Source of the DNA: Extensimonas soli
Lineage (GTDB): Bacteria; Pseudomonadota; Gammaproteobacteria; Burkholderiales; Burkholderiaceae_C
Reading direction: 5' to 3'
Assembly (NCBI RefSeq): GCF_029211265.1
Contig: NZ_JARGEL010000024.1
Span: forward strand, 197,393-261,392
Length of the DNA stretch: 64,000 nt
Numbering within the stretch: the first letter of the stretch is position 1; every line of letters begins with the position of its first letter. Under the pieces are notes generated by a model, which saw only the letters and a program-made list of their open reading frames with translations, was not told the DNA's origin and made no database searches. Both the position numbers and the translations under genes were made by a program. Positions 39,045 to 48,509 of this stretch are shown here, in pieces.

Positions 39045-39962
39045 TCAAGCCGCGGGCTGCAGCAGTGCGGCGGCCATGTCCTGCGTGAGCGCGGCCACGT
39101 CCTCGCGCTGCTTGAAGAGCACGCCCGCGGTGTCGCGCACGACTTCGGGGTCAACCACCAGCGTGTCGAGCGCGACGAGCGCCTTGGCCCATTCGACGCT
39201 CTCGGCAATGCCCGGCACGCGCTGGAAGGCATCGGCAAAAGGCGGGCTGCGCAGCCGCGCCACGAAGTCGGCCACCTGCACCGCGAGCGCCGCGCTCGCG
39301 CCGGGCACCTGCGCGCGCACGATGGCGAGCTCGCGCTCGCGCTCGGGATAGTCGAGCCAGAGGTACAGGCAGCGGCGCTTGACCGCGTCGTGCAGGTCGC
39401 GCGTGCGGTTGCTCGTGAGGATGGTCACGGGCGTGGCGGCGGCGCGGATGGTGCCGAGCTCGGGGATGCTGACCTGGTACTCGCCGAGGTATTCGAGCAA
39501 GAAGGCCTCGAAGGGCTCGTCGGCGCGATCGACCTCGTCGATCAGCAGCACCGCGCCGGGCGCGGGCGCCTGCAGCGCCTGCAGCAGCGGGCGGCGGATG
39601 AGGTAGCGCTCCTGATAGACCTCGCGCTCGAGCTGCGCGGTGTCGGCACCGCCGCGGCCCTCGGCGGCGCGCATGTGCAGAAGCTGCGCGGCGTAGTTCC
39701 ACTCGTACAGCGCCTCGCGCTGCTCGAGGCCGTCGTAGCACTGCAGGCGGATCAGGCTGCGCTGGAGCACGCGCGCGAGCGCCTGCGCAAGCGCCGTCTT
39801 GCCCACGCCGGGCTCGCCTTCGAGCAGCAGCGGACGCTGCAGCCGCAGCGCCAGAAACACCGCGGTTGCCAGGCGCCGGTCGGCGAAATAGCCCTCGGCT
39901 TGCAGGGCGTGCAGCAGCGCATCGACGCTGAGGGGCTGCGGTAGCGGAGTGGGTGCTTGCAT
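39045..39962 (-). CDS. coxD: CoxD-like MoxR-family AAA+ ATPase
   Basis: 305 aa. Walker A GEPGVGKTALAQ, Walker B LLIDEVDRADEPFE, sensor TSNRTRDLHDAVKRRC. MoxR AAA+ proteins act as chaperones with VWA partners; here the partner is the adjoining coxE. In the cox system CoxD drives cofactor maturation. Confidence 0.94.
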   Translation of the reverse strand: MQAPTPLPQPLSVDALLHALQAEGYFADRRLATAVFLALRLQRPLLLEGEPGVGKTALAQALARVLQRSLIRLQCYDGLEQREALYEWNYAAQLLHMRAAEGRGGADTAQLEREVYQERYLIRRPLLQALQAPAPGAVLLIDEVDRADEPFEAFLLEYLGEYQVSIPELGTIRAAATPVTILTSNRTRDLHDAVKRRCLYLWLDYPERERELAIVRAQVPGASAALAVQVADFVARLRSPPFADAFQRVPGIAESVEWAKALVALDTLVVDPEVVRDTAGVLFKQREDVAALTQDMAAALLQPAA

Positions 39963-39963
39963 T

Positions 39964-40034
39964 GCTTATGTTTCGATAGCTACTGGCGCTTGTCACATCT
40001 GCGCAAAACGCCGATTTTGCTTAAATTTCGAGGA
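39964..40034 (+). repeat. Short interspersed repeat, copy c
   Basis: Core GATAGCTACTGGCGCTTGTC then GCGCAAAACGCCGATTTT. Lies inside the cox cluster, between coxM and coxD, and accounts for most of the 105-bp gap. Confidence 0.65.
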
Positions 40035-40067
40035 CTCTGCAGCGCCCACCCCGGCGCATGCAAACGC

Positions 40068-40859
40068 TCACCCCAGCATCTGCGCCACGGCGCGCTGCGT
40101 CAGCACGCTGATGAGCTGGGCGCGGTAGGCGGCGCTCGCGTGGATGTCGGCGTTGAGCTCGCTGGCGTCGATTTTGACCGCGGCGGCGGACTCGGGCGTG
40201 AAGCGCTGGTTCAGCGCCGCCTCCAGCCCGGCGTGGCGGAACACGCAGCCGGCCGCGCCCGTGACGGCCACGCGCACGCCACCCGCAGTCTGCGCCGCAA
40301 ACACGCCCACGAGCGAAAAGCGCGAGGCCGGCTGCTTGAACTTGAGGTAGGCCGCGCGCTGCGGAATGGGGAAGCGGATCGCGGTGATGAGCTCGCCCTC
40401 TTCGAGCGCGGTGGCGTACATGCCGAGAAAGAAGTCGTCCGCGGCGATCTCGCGCCGGTTCGTGATCACGGTGGCGCCCAGGCCCAGCACGGCGCTCGGG
40501 TAGCAGGCGGCGGGGTCGTTGTTGGCCACCGAGCCGCCCAGCGTGCCGCGTGCGCGCACCTGGCGGTCGCCGATGTGCGCGGCAAGGTGCGCCAGCGCGG
40601 GGATGGCCGACTGCACCTCGGCGTTCGCGGCCACGTCCATGTGGCGCGTCATGGCGCCTATGCGCAGCGCCTGGCCCTCGCGGCGGATGCCGGCGAGTTC
40701 GGCGATGCCGTTGAGGTCGACGATGCGCTCCGGGTTGGCCAGGCGCAGGCGCATCGAGGGCAGCAGGCTCTGCCCGCCGGCGATGGGCTTGCCGCCGGCC
40801 GCGGCCAGGCTGGCTGCTTCGGCCACGCTGGCGGGGGTTTCGTAGGTGAAGGCGTACAT
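40068..40859 (-). CDS. coxM: CoxM-like FAD-binding medium subunit
   Basis: 263 aa from ATG 40859 with GAGGAGA upstream. FAD-binding PCMH fold: IAGGQSLLPSMRLRL, TLGGSVANNDPAACYP, and the CO_deh_flav_C domain after residue 170. Carries electrons from the iron-sulfur subunit to FAD. Lies 11 bp after coxL in the S-L-M order. Confidence 0.95.
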   Translation of the reverse strand: MYAFTYETPASVAEAASLAAAGGKPIAGGQSLLPSMRLRLANPERIVDLNGIAELAGIRREGQALRIGAMTRHMDVAANAEVQSAIPALAHLAAHIGDRQVRARGTLGGSVANNDPAACYPSAVLGLGATVITNRREIAADDFFLGMYATALEEGELITAIRFPIPQRAAYLKFKQPASRFSLVGVFAAQTAGGVRVAVTGAAGCVFRHAGLEAALNQRFTPESAAAVKIDASELNADIHASAAYRAQLISVLTQRAVAQMLG

Positions 40860-40870
40860 GCGGGTTCTCC

Positions 40871-43258
40871 TCAGGCTTTGGCGTTCTGGATGGCTTGCCA
40901 CACGCGGTGCGGCGATGCGGGCATGTCGAAGTCCTTGACGCCCAGCGGTCGCAGGGCGTCGAGCACGGCGTTGATCACCGCGGGCGGCGAGCCGATCGCC
41001 CCGGCCTCGCCGCAGCCCTTGGAGCCCAGCGGGTTGTGCGTGCAGGGCGTGCACACATGGCCGATCTGGAACGTGGGGAAGTCGTCCGCGCGCGGCATCG
41101 CGTAGTCCATGTAGCTGCCCGTGAGCAGCTGGCCGGTTTCGCGGTCATAGACGCAGTTTTCGAGCAGCGCCTGGCCAATGCCCTGCACCAGCCCGCCGTG
41201 CACCTGGCCTTCGACGATCATGGGGTTGATGATGACGCCGAAGTCATCGACCGCGGTGAAGCGAGCGACGCGCGTGGCGCCCGTGGCCGGGTCCACCTCG
41301 ACCTCGCAGATGTAGGTGCCCGCGGGGAAGGTGAAGTTGGTCGGGTCGTAGAACGCGGTTTCGTTCAGGCCCGGCTCGAGCTTGTCGAGCGGGTAGTTGT
41401 GCGGCACGTAGGCCGTGAGCGCGACCTGCGCGAAAGGAATCTTTTTGTCGGTGCCGCGCACGATGAATTCGCCGCCCTGAAAGTCGATGTCGGCGTCGCT
41501 CGCTTCGAGCAGGTGCGCGGCGATCTTCTTGGCCTTGGCCTCGATCTTGTCGAGCGCCTTCATGATCGCCGAGCCGCCCACGCTGAGCGAGCGCGAGCCA
41601 TACGTCCCCATGCCGAAGGGCACGCGCCCGGTGTCGCCGTGCACGATAGCGACGTTTTCGACCGGAATGCCCAGGCGCGCCGCGACCACCTGCGCGAAGG
41701 TCGTCTCGTGCCCCTGGCCGTGGCTGTGCGAGCCGGTGAACACCGTCACGCTGCCCGTGGGGTGCACGCGCACCTCGCCGGCCTCGAACAGGCCCGCACG
41801 CGCGCCCAGCGCCCCCGCGATGTTGCTCGGCGCGAGGCCGCAGGCTTCGATGTAGCTGCTGTAGCCTATGCCGCGCAGCAGACCTTTGGCGGCGCTCGCG
41901 GCGCGGCGCGCCTCGAAGCCGGCCACGTCGGCGAGCTCCTGCGCCTTGTTCATGCAGGCGTGGAAGTCGCCCGTGTCGTACTGCAACGCCACCGGCGTCT
42001 GGTAGGGGAACTGCGTGACGAAGTTGCGCTTGCGGATTTCGTCCTGCGACAGGCCCATCTCCCAGGCGCAGCGCGACACCAGGCGCTCTATCAGGTAGGT
42101 CGCCTCGGGCCGGCCCGCGCCGCGGTAGGCATCGACGGGCACGGTGTGGGTGAACCAGCCATCGACCTGCGCAAAAATTTGCGGCGTGCCGTACTGGCCC
42201 GCGAGCAGCGTCGCGTACAGGATGGTGGGCACCACGGTGGAGAAGGTCGAAAGGTAGGCGCCCAGGTTGGCGTGCGTGTGCGTGCGCAGCGCAAGGAACT
42301 TGCCGTCCTTGTCCATGGCCATCTCGGCGTGGCTCACGTGGTCACGCCCGTGCGCGTCGCTCACGAAGGATTCGCTGCGCTCGGCCACCCATTTGACGCT
42401 GCGGTTGAGCTTTTTCGCGGCCCAGGTCACGCACACGTCTTCGGCGTAGAGGTATATCTTGGAGCCGAAGCCGCCGCCCACGTCGGGCGCGATCACGCGC
42501 ACCTTGTGCTCGGGCAGGCCCATCACGAAGGCCGTGAGCAGCAGGCGCTCGACGTGCGGGTTCTGGTTGGCCACGTAGAGCGTGTATTCGTCGCTCGCGC
42601 GGTTGTAGGCGCCGATCGCGGCGCGCGGCTCCATGGCGTTGGGGATCAGGCGGTTGTTCACAAGGTCCAGGCGCGTGACGTGCGCGGCGTTCGCAAAAGC
42701 CGCATCGACCGCGGCCTTGTCGCCTATGGCCCACTGGAAGCAGCGGTTGTCGGGCGCCTCGTCGTGCACCACGGCGCCGGGCACCGCGCCCGCTGCGGCG
42801 TCGGCCACGTTGACCACGGCAGGCAGCACGTCGTAATCGACCTCGACGAGCTCGGCCGCGTCGCGCGCCTGCTGCTGCGTGAGCGCCACCACCATGGCCA
42901 CCTGGTCGCCCACGTGGCGCACCTTGCCCTGCGCGAGGATGGGGTGCACGGGCTCCTTCATGGGCTGGCCGTCGGTGCTCGTGATGAGCCAGCCGCAGGG
43001 CAGGCCGTTGATCTTGTCGGCGGCGACGTCGGCACCCGTGAACACGGCGAGCACGTCGGGCGCGGCCTTGGCGGCTTCGGTGTTGATGCTGTTGATTGTG
43101 GCGTGCGCATGCGGCGAGCGCACGAACACCGCGTAGCTTTGCGCGGCCAGCGTGATGTCGTCGGTGTATTGGCCCGCGCCCGTGAGGAAGCGGTAGTCCT
43201 CTTTGCGGCGCACGGATTCGCCGATGTGCGGCAGGCGGGAAAAGTCGGAAGCACCCAT
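40871..43258 (-). CDS. coxL: Form II CO-dehydrogenase-like molybdenum hydroxylase large subunit
   Basis: 795 aa from ATG 43258 with GAGGAGA upstream. Xanthine-oxidase family: [10 protein letters not shown]-type motif ([13 protein letters not shown]), MCP-cytosine-cofactor contacts, [15 protein letters not shown] and [13 protein letters not shown] with the catalytic Glu. The active-site loop near residues 376-382 reads AYRGAGR, the signature of form II (BMS) enzymes; the true CO dehydrogenase (form I) has AYXCSFR. CO oxidation cannot be assumed, and an aldehyde, heterocycle or other substrate is possible. Gene order S-L-M also fits form II. Confidence 0.94.
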   Translation of the reverse strand: MGASDFSRLPHIGESVRRKEDYRFLTGAGQYTDDITLAAQSYAVFVRSPHAHATINSINTEAAKAAPDVLAVFTGADVAADKINGLPCGWLITSTDGQPMKEPVHPILAQGKVRHVGDQVAMVVALTQQQARDAAELVEVDYDVLPAVVNVADAAAGAVPGAVVHDEAPDNRCFQWAIGDKAAVDAAFANAAHVTRLDLVNNRLIPNAMEPRAAIGAYNRASDEYTLYVANQNPHVERLLLTAFVMGLPEHKVRVIAPDVGGGFGSKIYLYAEDVCVTWAAKKLNRSVKWVAERSESFVSDAHGRDHVSHAEMAMDKDGKFLALRTHTHANLGAYLSTFSTVVPTILYATLLAGQYGTPQIFAQVDGWFTHTVPVDAYRGAGRPEATYLIERLVSRCAWEMGLSQDEIRKRNFVTQFPYQTPVALQYDTGDFHACMNKAQELADVAGFEARRAASAAKGLLRGIGYSSYIEACGLAPSNIAGALGARAGLFEAGEVRVHPTGSVTVFTGSHSHGQGHETTFAQVVAARLGIPVENVAIVHGDTGRVPFGMGTYGSRSLSVGGSAIMKALDKIEAKAKKIAAHLLEASDADIDFQGGEFIVRGTDKKIPFAQVALTAYVPHNYPLDKLEPGLNETAFYDPTNFTFPAGTYICEVEVDPATGATRVARFTAVDDFGVIINPMIVEGQVHGGLVQGIGQALLENCVYDRETGQLLTGSYMDYAMPRADDFPTFQIGHVCTPCTHNPLGSKGCGEAGAIGSPPAVINAVLDALRPLGVKDFDMPASPHRVWQAIQNAKA

Positions 43259-43290
43259 GTCTGATCTCCTCGAAAGATGGCGGGAGCGCT

Positions 43291-43758
<468 letters not shown>

Positions 43759-43879
43759 CGGTTGGTCTCCTCGAAGCGGGTGGGATGGGGCGGATCGAAT
43801 CGCATTGTGGGTCGCCTTCGTGCGCCGTTTTTCGGGGAAAACCCTGAATTTCCTTGGTATCTGCGCGGATATTCTCAAA

Positions 43880-43895
43880 ATGCGACATGCCGCAT
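43880..43895. promoter_or_regulatory. Candidate operator between coxS and its divergent regulator
   Basis: ATGCGACATGCCGCAT is a 16-bp dyad with 14 of 16 bases symmetric. It lies midway in the 217-bp divergent gap. Fis-type HTH regulators bind dyads of this size, so it may be the site for the regulator at 43976. No matching second copy was seen. Confidence 0.4.
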
Positions 43896-43975
43896 GGCAG
43901 CCGTGGGCATGATCTTTCCCCGCCCTGCTGCGCGGCCGCGCATTTCCCTGCGCACTCCCCATTCGAGAGGTCCGG

Positions 43976-45202
43976 ATGTCCGTCACCGCCTTGCCACCGC
44001 CGACCGATCGCCACACGCTCGTCGCGCAGGCGCGCCAGGCGCTGCGCGCCGGGACAGCTGCCGAAGCGGCCCGCGCCACCGCCATGCCGCCCGCCCCGGC
44101 GGGCCTGGAGCCCTGGATCGCGCGCTCGTGGCAGCGCTGCCTGTCCAGCGGCCTGCAGCCCACGCAGCGCGTGGTGTTCGACGCCGTGAGCGCTGCCGCG
44201 CTGCGCCGCACCCACGAGCAGCACCACAGTCTGCTGCAGGCGGCGCGGCCCGTGCTCGAACAGCTTGCGCGCACCATCACCGGCATGCGCTACTTCGCCT
44301 TGCTGACCGACGCGCACGGCATCGTGCTCGCGGTGCAGGGCTTGCACGGCCTGCCCGCGGACGGCGACCCGCGCGCCCGCGCCATCGCGCGTGTGGGCAT
44401 CAACCTGTCCGAAGCCGCCGTGGGCACCACGGCCATAGGCGCGGCGCTGACCGAATTGCAGGCCGTGTGGCTGCACCGCGGCGAGCATTTCTTCGAGGAC
44501 AACACCTGCTACAGCTGCGCCGGCGCACCGCTGTTCGACCCCTGGGGGCGCTGCATGGGCATGCTCGACCTGACGGGCGTCGATGTGCCAGAGCGCCCCG
44601 AGCTGCGCCACCTCGCAGTGCGCTCGGCACGCGCGATCGAAGACGCGCTGCTGCTGCAACAGCCGCACGCGCTGCTGCTGCGCGTGAACTGGCCTGGCAG
44701 CCCACTCGGCGCTGGAGGCGGCCTGCTCGTGCTGGGCGCCGACGGCCAGGTGCTCGGCAGCAACGGCATGGCGCGCCAGCTCATGCCGCTGCCCCAACTG
44801 CCGCCGGGCACCGCCTTGCACTGGAGCCACCTCTGCGCGCTGCCGTGGGGCTTGCTGCTGGGCGCGGCGCAGCAGGCCGCGCGCCACGGGCCCGCGCCGC
44901 TCGAATTGCCACTCTGGTCGGGCCTGCGCCTGCATGGCCTGGCACTGCTGGCCGCGCCCCAACGCACGCTCGTTGCGGTCGCCGAAGTCGCCGAAGTCGC
45001 CGCAGCGCCTGGCACGCCTGGCACGCCTGGTGCCAGCGTCGAAACCGCAGCTGCCGTGCCCACACCGCTGCGCGAAACCGAAACAGCGCTGATCCGCCAG
45101 GCCGTCCGGGCCGCGCGCGGCAACGTCGCACAAGCGGCGCGCGCTCTGGGCATCAGCCGCGCCACGGTCTATCGCAAACTCGGCAACCTAAAGAAACCGT
45201 AG
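43976..45202 (+). CDS. AcoR-like transcription regulator with GAF and Fis-type HTH, lacking the AAA+ domain
   Basis: 408 aa. N-terminal AcoR-type signature ([14 protein letters not shown]), GAF sensor domain (about 90-240: [32 protein letters not shown]), then a C-terminal HTH_8 ([20 protein letters not shown]). The central AAA+ sigma54-interaction domain of AcoR regulators is absent: no GESGTGKE, no GAFTGA. It cannot activate sigma54 promoters in the usual way. Between GAF and HTH lies a less conserved region with 9-nt coding repeats. Divergent from coxS, so probably the cox regulator. AcoR relatives respond to small metabolites such as acetoin. Confidence 0.85.
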   Translation: MSVTALPPPTDRHTLVAQARQALRAGTAAEAARATAMPPAPAGLEPWIARSWQRCLSSGLQPTQRVVFDAVSAAALRRTHEQHHSLLQAARPVLEQLARTITGMRYFALLTDAHGIVLAVQGLHGLPADGDPRARAIARVGINLSEAAVGTTAIGAALTELQAVWLHRGEHFFEDNTCYSCAGAPLFDPWGRCMGMLDLTGVDVPERPELRHLAVRSARAIEDALLLQQPHALLLRVNWPGSPLGAGGGLLVLGADGQVLGSNGMARQLMPLPQLPPGTALHWSHLCALPWGLLLGAAQQAARHGPAPLELPLWSGLRLHGLALLAAPQRTLVAVAEVAEVAAAPGTPGTPGASVETAAAVPTPLRETETALIRQAVRAARGNVAQAARALGISRATVYRKLGNLKKP

Positions 45203-45400
45203 CCGCCTGCACACGCCAAACATTCGATTCGGGCCGCGCGTCAATTCACGCACGAGGCCTGCGGGAATCGCCCTGCAAATAACCCTACTCGCTACAATCC
45301 CATCCCCCTTCCGGCGGGTGGCGGCTTTTGCTCCTGCCGGTTTCATTGTCCAGATGCACGGCGCATCCTCCCTGTGGGGAGTCTTTAGGTCAGGACACCC

Positions 45401-46537
45401 ATGTCTGATTTAAGTCTTCGACTGCAGCAGGCCGCAAGCCAACTACCAGTTTCCAGCTATTTCGACGAGGCGCTGTTCCAGCGCGAACTGGAGCGCATCT
45501 TTCAGTCTGGGCCCCGCTATGTGGGGCACGAACTCTGCGTCCCGAACGCGGGCGACTACTATGCCTTGCCGCAGGAAAACGGCGGCCGCGCGCTGGTGCG
45601 CGATGCACAGGGCCAGGTGCAGCTGATCTCCAACGTCTGCCGCCACCGCCAGGCGGTGATGCTGCAGGGGCGCGGCTCGCTCTACACGCAGCAAAAAGGC
45701 AGCGCAGGCGGCAACATCGTGTGTCCGCTGCACCGCTGGACCTACAGCGCGCAGGGCGCACTGCTGGGCGCGCCGCACTTTGCGCAAGACCCGTGCCTGA
45801 ACCTGCGCAACGTCCCGCTGCGCTCCTGGAACGGCCTGTTGTTCGCAGACAACGGCCGCGACATAGACGCCGACCTCGCGCAGCTCGGCCCGCGCGCCGA
45901 GCTCGACTTCAGCGGCTATGCGCTCGACCGCGTGGAGCTGCACGAGTGCAACTACAACTGGAAGACCTTCATCGAGGTCTATCTGGAGGACTACCACGTC
46001 GGCCCGTTCCACCCCGGCCTGGGCAACTTCGTGACCTGCGACGATCTGCGCTGGGAGTTCCGCGAGAACTTCTCGGTGCAGACCGTGGGCGTGGCCGCAA
46101 CGTTCGGGCGGCCCGGCTCGGACGTTTACAAGAAGTGGCACGAGGTGCTGCTCAAGTACCGCAACGGCAAGATGCCCGAGCGCGGCGCGATCTGGCTCAC
46201 GTACTACCCGCACATCATGATCGAGTGGTACCCGCATGTGCTCACCGTCTCCACCGTGCACCCACTCAGCACCGACAAGACGCTGAACATGGTGGAGTTT
46301 TACTACCCCGAGGAAATCGTCGCCTTCGAGCGCGAATTCGTCGAGGCGCAGCAGGCGGCCTACATGGAAACCTGCATCGAAGACGACGAAATCGCCGAGC
46401 GCATGGACGCGGGCCGCAAAGCGCTGTTTGCGCGCGGCGACAACGAAGTCGGCCCCTACCAAAGCCCCATGGAAGACGGCATGCAGCACTTCCACGAGTG
46501 GTACCGGCGCGTGATGGGCATGCGCGTCACCACCTGA
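45401..46537 (+). CDS. Rieske non-haem iron oxygenase, alpha subunit
   Basis: 378 aa. Rieske [2Fe-2S] ligands Cys80-x-His82 (NVCRHRQ) and Cys108-x2-His111 (CPLHRWTY), with a long 25-residue spacer. Catalytic domain NYNWKTFIEVYLEDYHVGPF with the two His and Asp typical of mononuclear iron sites. Closest in style to single-subunit aromatic-ring or quaternary-amine monooxygenases; substrate unknown. No reductase, ferredoxin or beta subunit is near. The 198-bp upstream gap has TACAAT at 45292-45297 as a possible -10 but no convincing -35. Confidence 0.9.
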   Translation: MSDLSLRLQQAASQLPVSSYFDEALFQRELERIFQSGPRYVGHELCVPNAGDYYALPQENGGRALVRDAQGQVQLISNVCRHRQAVMLQGRGSLYTQQKGSAGGNIVCPLHRWTYSAQGALLGAPHFAQDPCLNLRNVPLRSWNGLLFADNGRDIDADLAQLGPRAELDFSGYALDRVELHECNYNWKTFIEVYLEDYHVGPFHPGLGNFVTCDDLRWEFRENFSVQTVGVAATFGRPGSDVYKKWHEVLLKYRNGKMPERGAIWLTYYPHIMIEWYPHVLTVSTVHPLSTDKTLNMVEFYYPEEIVAFEREFVEAQQAAYMETCIEDDEIAERMDAGRKALFARGDNEVGPYQSPMEDGMQHFHEWYRRVMGMRVTT

Positions 46538-46544
46538 AAACTAC

Positions 46545-46728
46545 TTTAACCCAGATTGTTCATTAGGACGCGGGATGGTGGCGAGGCGGCTGGCGTGGCA
46601 GTTTGGTCGCGGGTGAGAAGTCCATGGCCAGTGCCATGGACGCCGAAGCCGCGGCCAAAATGACCGGCAGACGTCCGCCAACGCCCGCGTAGGTGCGAAG
46701 CACCGCCTAATGGACAATCTGGGTTTAA
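46545..46728. mobile_element. MITE with TTTAA target-site duplication
   Basis: Element 46550-46723 (174 bp) is bounded by 18-bp inverted repeats, CCCAGATTGTTCATTAGG and CCTAATGGACAATCTGGG (one mismatch), and flanked by direct repeats TTTAA at 46545-46549 and 46724-46728. The interior is one imperfect hairpin; its tip is a 9-bp perfect stem GTCCATGGC with GCCATGGAC and a 4-nt loop (46620-46641). No coding capacity. It sits between the Rieske gene stop and its terminator. Confidence 0.88.
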
Positions 46729-46734
46729 CAATAG

Positions 46735-46774
46735 CGGCCTGCGCGCATCCACAAAGCGCGCAGGCCGTTTTTTT
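46735..46774 (+). terminator. Intrinsic terminator for the Rieske gene
   Basis: Perfect 12-bp stem CGGCCTGCGCGC with GCGCGCAGGCCG, 9-nt loop, then TTTTTTT at 46768-46774. Now about 200 bp from the stop codon because of the inserted element. Confidence 0.9.
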
Positions 46775-46782
46775 ATTCACAC

Positions 46783-46859
46783 GACTTACGCAAATCGGGG
46801 TCAGGCAAGGCCCTCGCCCCATGGCAAAACACTTTGCTGCATCCTTGTTTGCGTAAGTC
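46783..46859. repeat. 77-bp element with 12-bp terminal inverted repeats
   Basis: GACTTACGCAAA at 46783-46794 and TTTGCGTAAGTC at 46848-46859 are perfect inverted repeats. Between them lie 53 bp with no coding sense. May be a solo remnant of an insertion sequence or a tiny MITE. No target duplication seen. The following 183 bp up to the sulfurtransferase start hold only short unsupported frames. Confidence 0.6.
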
Positions 46860-47042
46860 AAGATTCATAATCCTGCGCCATGCAAGCTACCTGGATGATC
46901 GCCGCCGCGCTCTTTTCTGCGCTGGTGGGCGTGGTCACCACACTGGCTTTCGGCCATGGGCAAAAATTTGCATTGCTGCCAGGCTTGCGGCCACGACGGC
47001 ACGCCGGTGGTCAGCGGCGGCCATGCGTACAGGAGCATTGAC

Positions 47043-47906
47043 ATGCCAAGCTACACCACCCTCATCACGCCCGCCGAGCTGCAAGCCCTGCAAGCGGGCG
47101 GCGCACCGTTATTGGTCTTCGACTGCAGCTTCGACCTCGCACAGCCCGACGCGGGCGCGCAGCAGTACCACGCCGCGCACATCCCCGGCGCGCACTACGC
47201 GCACCTGGACCACGACCTGAGCGCCGCACCGCAGCAGCCGCGCGCCTCGGGCGGGCGCCACCCGCTGCCGCTGCGCGAAGTCTTCGCCGACTGGCTCGCG
47301 CGCCGCGGCCTGCGCCGCGAGATGCAGGTCGTCGTCTATGACCGCAACGGCGCCAACTTCTGCGGGCGCCTGTGGTGGATGCTGAAGTGGCTGGGGCACG
47401 AGGCCGTGGCCGTGCTCGACGGCGGCCTGCACGCCTGGCAAGCCGCCGGCGGCGCGGTGCGCAGCGGCCCCGAGCCCACGCCTGATCCAACGCCGTTCGT
47501 CCAGGGCCCCGCGCTGCGCCGCCTGCTCAGCGCGGCCGAGGTGCTGGCGGTCTTGGGCAAGCCCACGCAAACCCTCATCGATGCGCGCGCCACGCCGCGC
47601 TACCGCGGTGAAGTCGAACCGCTGGACCCCGTCGCGGGGCACATTCCGGGCGCGCTGAACCGCCCGTTCACGCTCAATTTTCAAGAGGACGGGCGCTTCA
47701 AGCCCGCGGCCCAGCTGCGCGCCGAATTCGAGGCGCTGCTGGAAAACCGCCCGCCCGCGAGCGTGGTGCACTACTGCGGCAGCGGCGTGAGCGCGATCCC
47801 GAACCTGCTCGCGATGGAAGCGGCCGGGCTCGGGCAGACGGCCCTTTTTGCCGGCAGCTGGAGCGAGTGGTGCAGCGACCCCACACGGCCCGTGGCGCGC
47901 GGCTGA
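47043..47906 (+). CDS. sseA: Thiosulfate/3-mercaptopyruvate sulfurtransferase (tandem rhodanese)
   Basis: 287 aa from ATG 47043 with ACAGGAG upstream. Two rhodanese domains: inactive N-terminal half (HIPGAHYAHLDHDLS, VVVYDRNGANFCGR) and active C-terminal half (DARATPRYRGEVEPLD, AGHIPGALNRPF) with the catalytic Cys in VVHYCGSGVSA. The CGSGVxA loop is typical of SseA/mercaptopyruvate sulfurtransferases. Mobilises sulfane sulfur. Confidence 0.93.
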   Translation: MPSYTTLITPAELQALQAGGAPLLVFDCSFDLAQPDAGAQQYHAAHIPGAHYAHLDHDLSAAPQQPRASGGRHPLPLREVFADWLARRGLRREMQVVVYDRNGANFCGRLWWMLKWLGHEAVAVLDGGLHAWQAAGGAVRSGPEPTPDPTPFVQGPALRRLLSAAEVLAVLGKPTQTLIDARATPRYRGEVEPLDPVAGHIPGALNRPFTLNFQEDGRFKPAAQLRAEFEALLENRPPASVVHYCGSGVSAIPNLLAMEAAGLGQTALFAGSWSEWCSDPTRPVARG

Positions 47907-48095
47907 GAGCGCGCAGCGATCACAAAAGCCGTGCGGCGGGGTGGCGTGCAGCAGGCGCGCCCAGTGCAAAAAAGCGCCCTTTCCCTGCGGCGCTTGTCAG
48001 ACAAATTCCTACAAAGTCCGGCGCACAGACTGACACGCGAAACCGCCAAACGCCGACTTAATTTTTGATTGGGGCGAAATCACAATCCATTTCAA

Positions 48096-48133
48096 CGGAT
48101 CGGGCACTACCACTTCTGCCATGCACCGATCCG
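48096..48133 (+). promoter_or_regulatory. Leader hairpin upstream of flhD
   Basis: CGGATCGG at 48096-48103 pairs with CCGATCCG at 48126-48133 around a 22-nt loop, ending about 20 nt before the flhD start. A possible mRNA leader structure or operator; flhDC leaders are common targets of post-transcriptional control. Confidence 0.4.
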
Positions 48134-48153
48134 GCCCTGAAAGGATTGCCGCC

Positions 48154-48480
48154 ATGACCAACGACCAACTCCTCGCCGAAATCCGCGAAGCCAACCTCAC
48201 CTACCTGATGCTGGCGCAAAACCTGATTCGCCAGGACAAGGCCGAAGCCGTGTTCCGCCTGGGCATCAACGAAGACGCTGCCGACATTCTGGCATCGCTG
48301 TCGGCGGCGCAAGTGCTCAAACTGGCCTCGAGAAACACCCTTCTTTGCAGCTTCCGCGTCGACGACAACCTGGTCTGGGGCCTGCTCACGAACCACACGC
48401 AGAAAAAGTCGGACAACGAAGCCGTCAACACCCTGCACGCGAACATCCTCATGGCGGGGCGCATCTCCGAAGTGCTCTGA
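48154..48480 (+). CDS. flhD: Flagellar master regulator subunit FlhD
   Basis: 108 aa from ATG 48154 (AAGGA upstream), where the family begins. Conserved EIREANLTYLMLAQNLIRQD and DAADILASLSAAQVLKLAS. Forms the FlhD4C2 activator of class II flagellar genes. Paired with flhC 29 bp downstream. The 247-bp gap upstream probably carries the promoter; no clear hexamers were found. Confidence 0.95.
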   Translation: MTNDQLLAEIREANLTYLMLAQNLIRQDKAEAVFRLGINEDAADILASLSAAQVLKLASRNTLLCSFRVDDNLVWGLLTNHTQKKSDNEAVNTLHANILMAGRISEVL

Positions 48481-48509
48481 GCAGGATTTATCGATAAAAG
48501 GACGCCATC

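Noticed and set aside
40871-43258. Calling the cluster an aerobic CO dehydrogenase
   Set aside because: The active-site loop is AYRGAGR (form II), so CO oxidation cannot be claimed from sequence.
45314-45345. CCGGCGGG/CCTGCCGG hairpin upstream of the Rieske gene as a riboswitch or terminator
   Set aside because: Imperfect stem with a large loop and no aptamer class recognised.
46880-47041. 53-codon frame starting MQATWMIAAALFSALVG, resembling the start of a membrane transporter
   Set aside because: No ribosome-binding site, frame becomes Arg-rich after 30 residues, no homologue recognised. Could be a gene remnant but not supportable.
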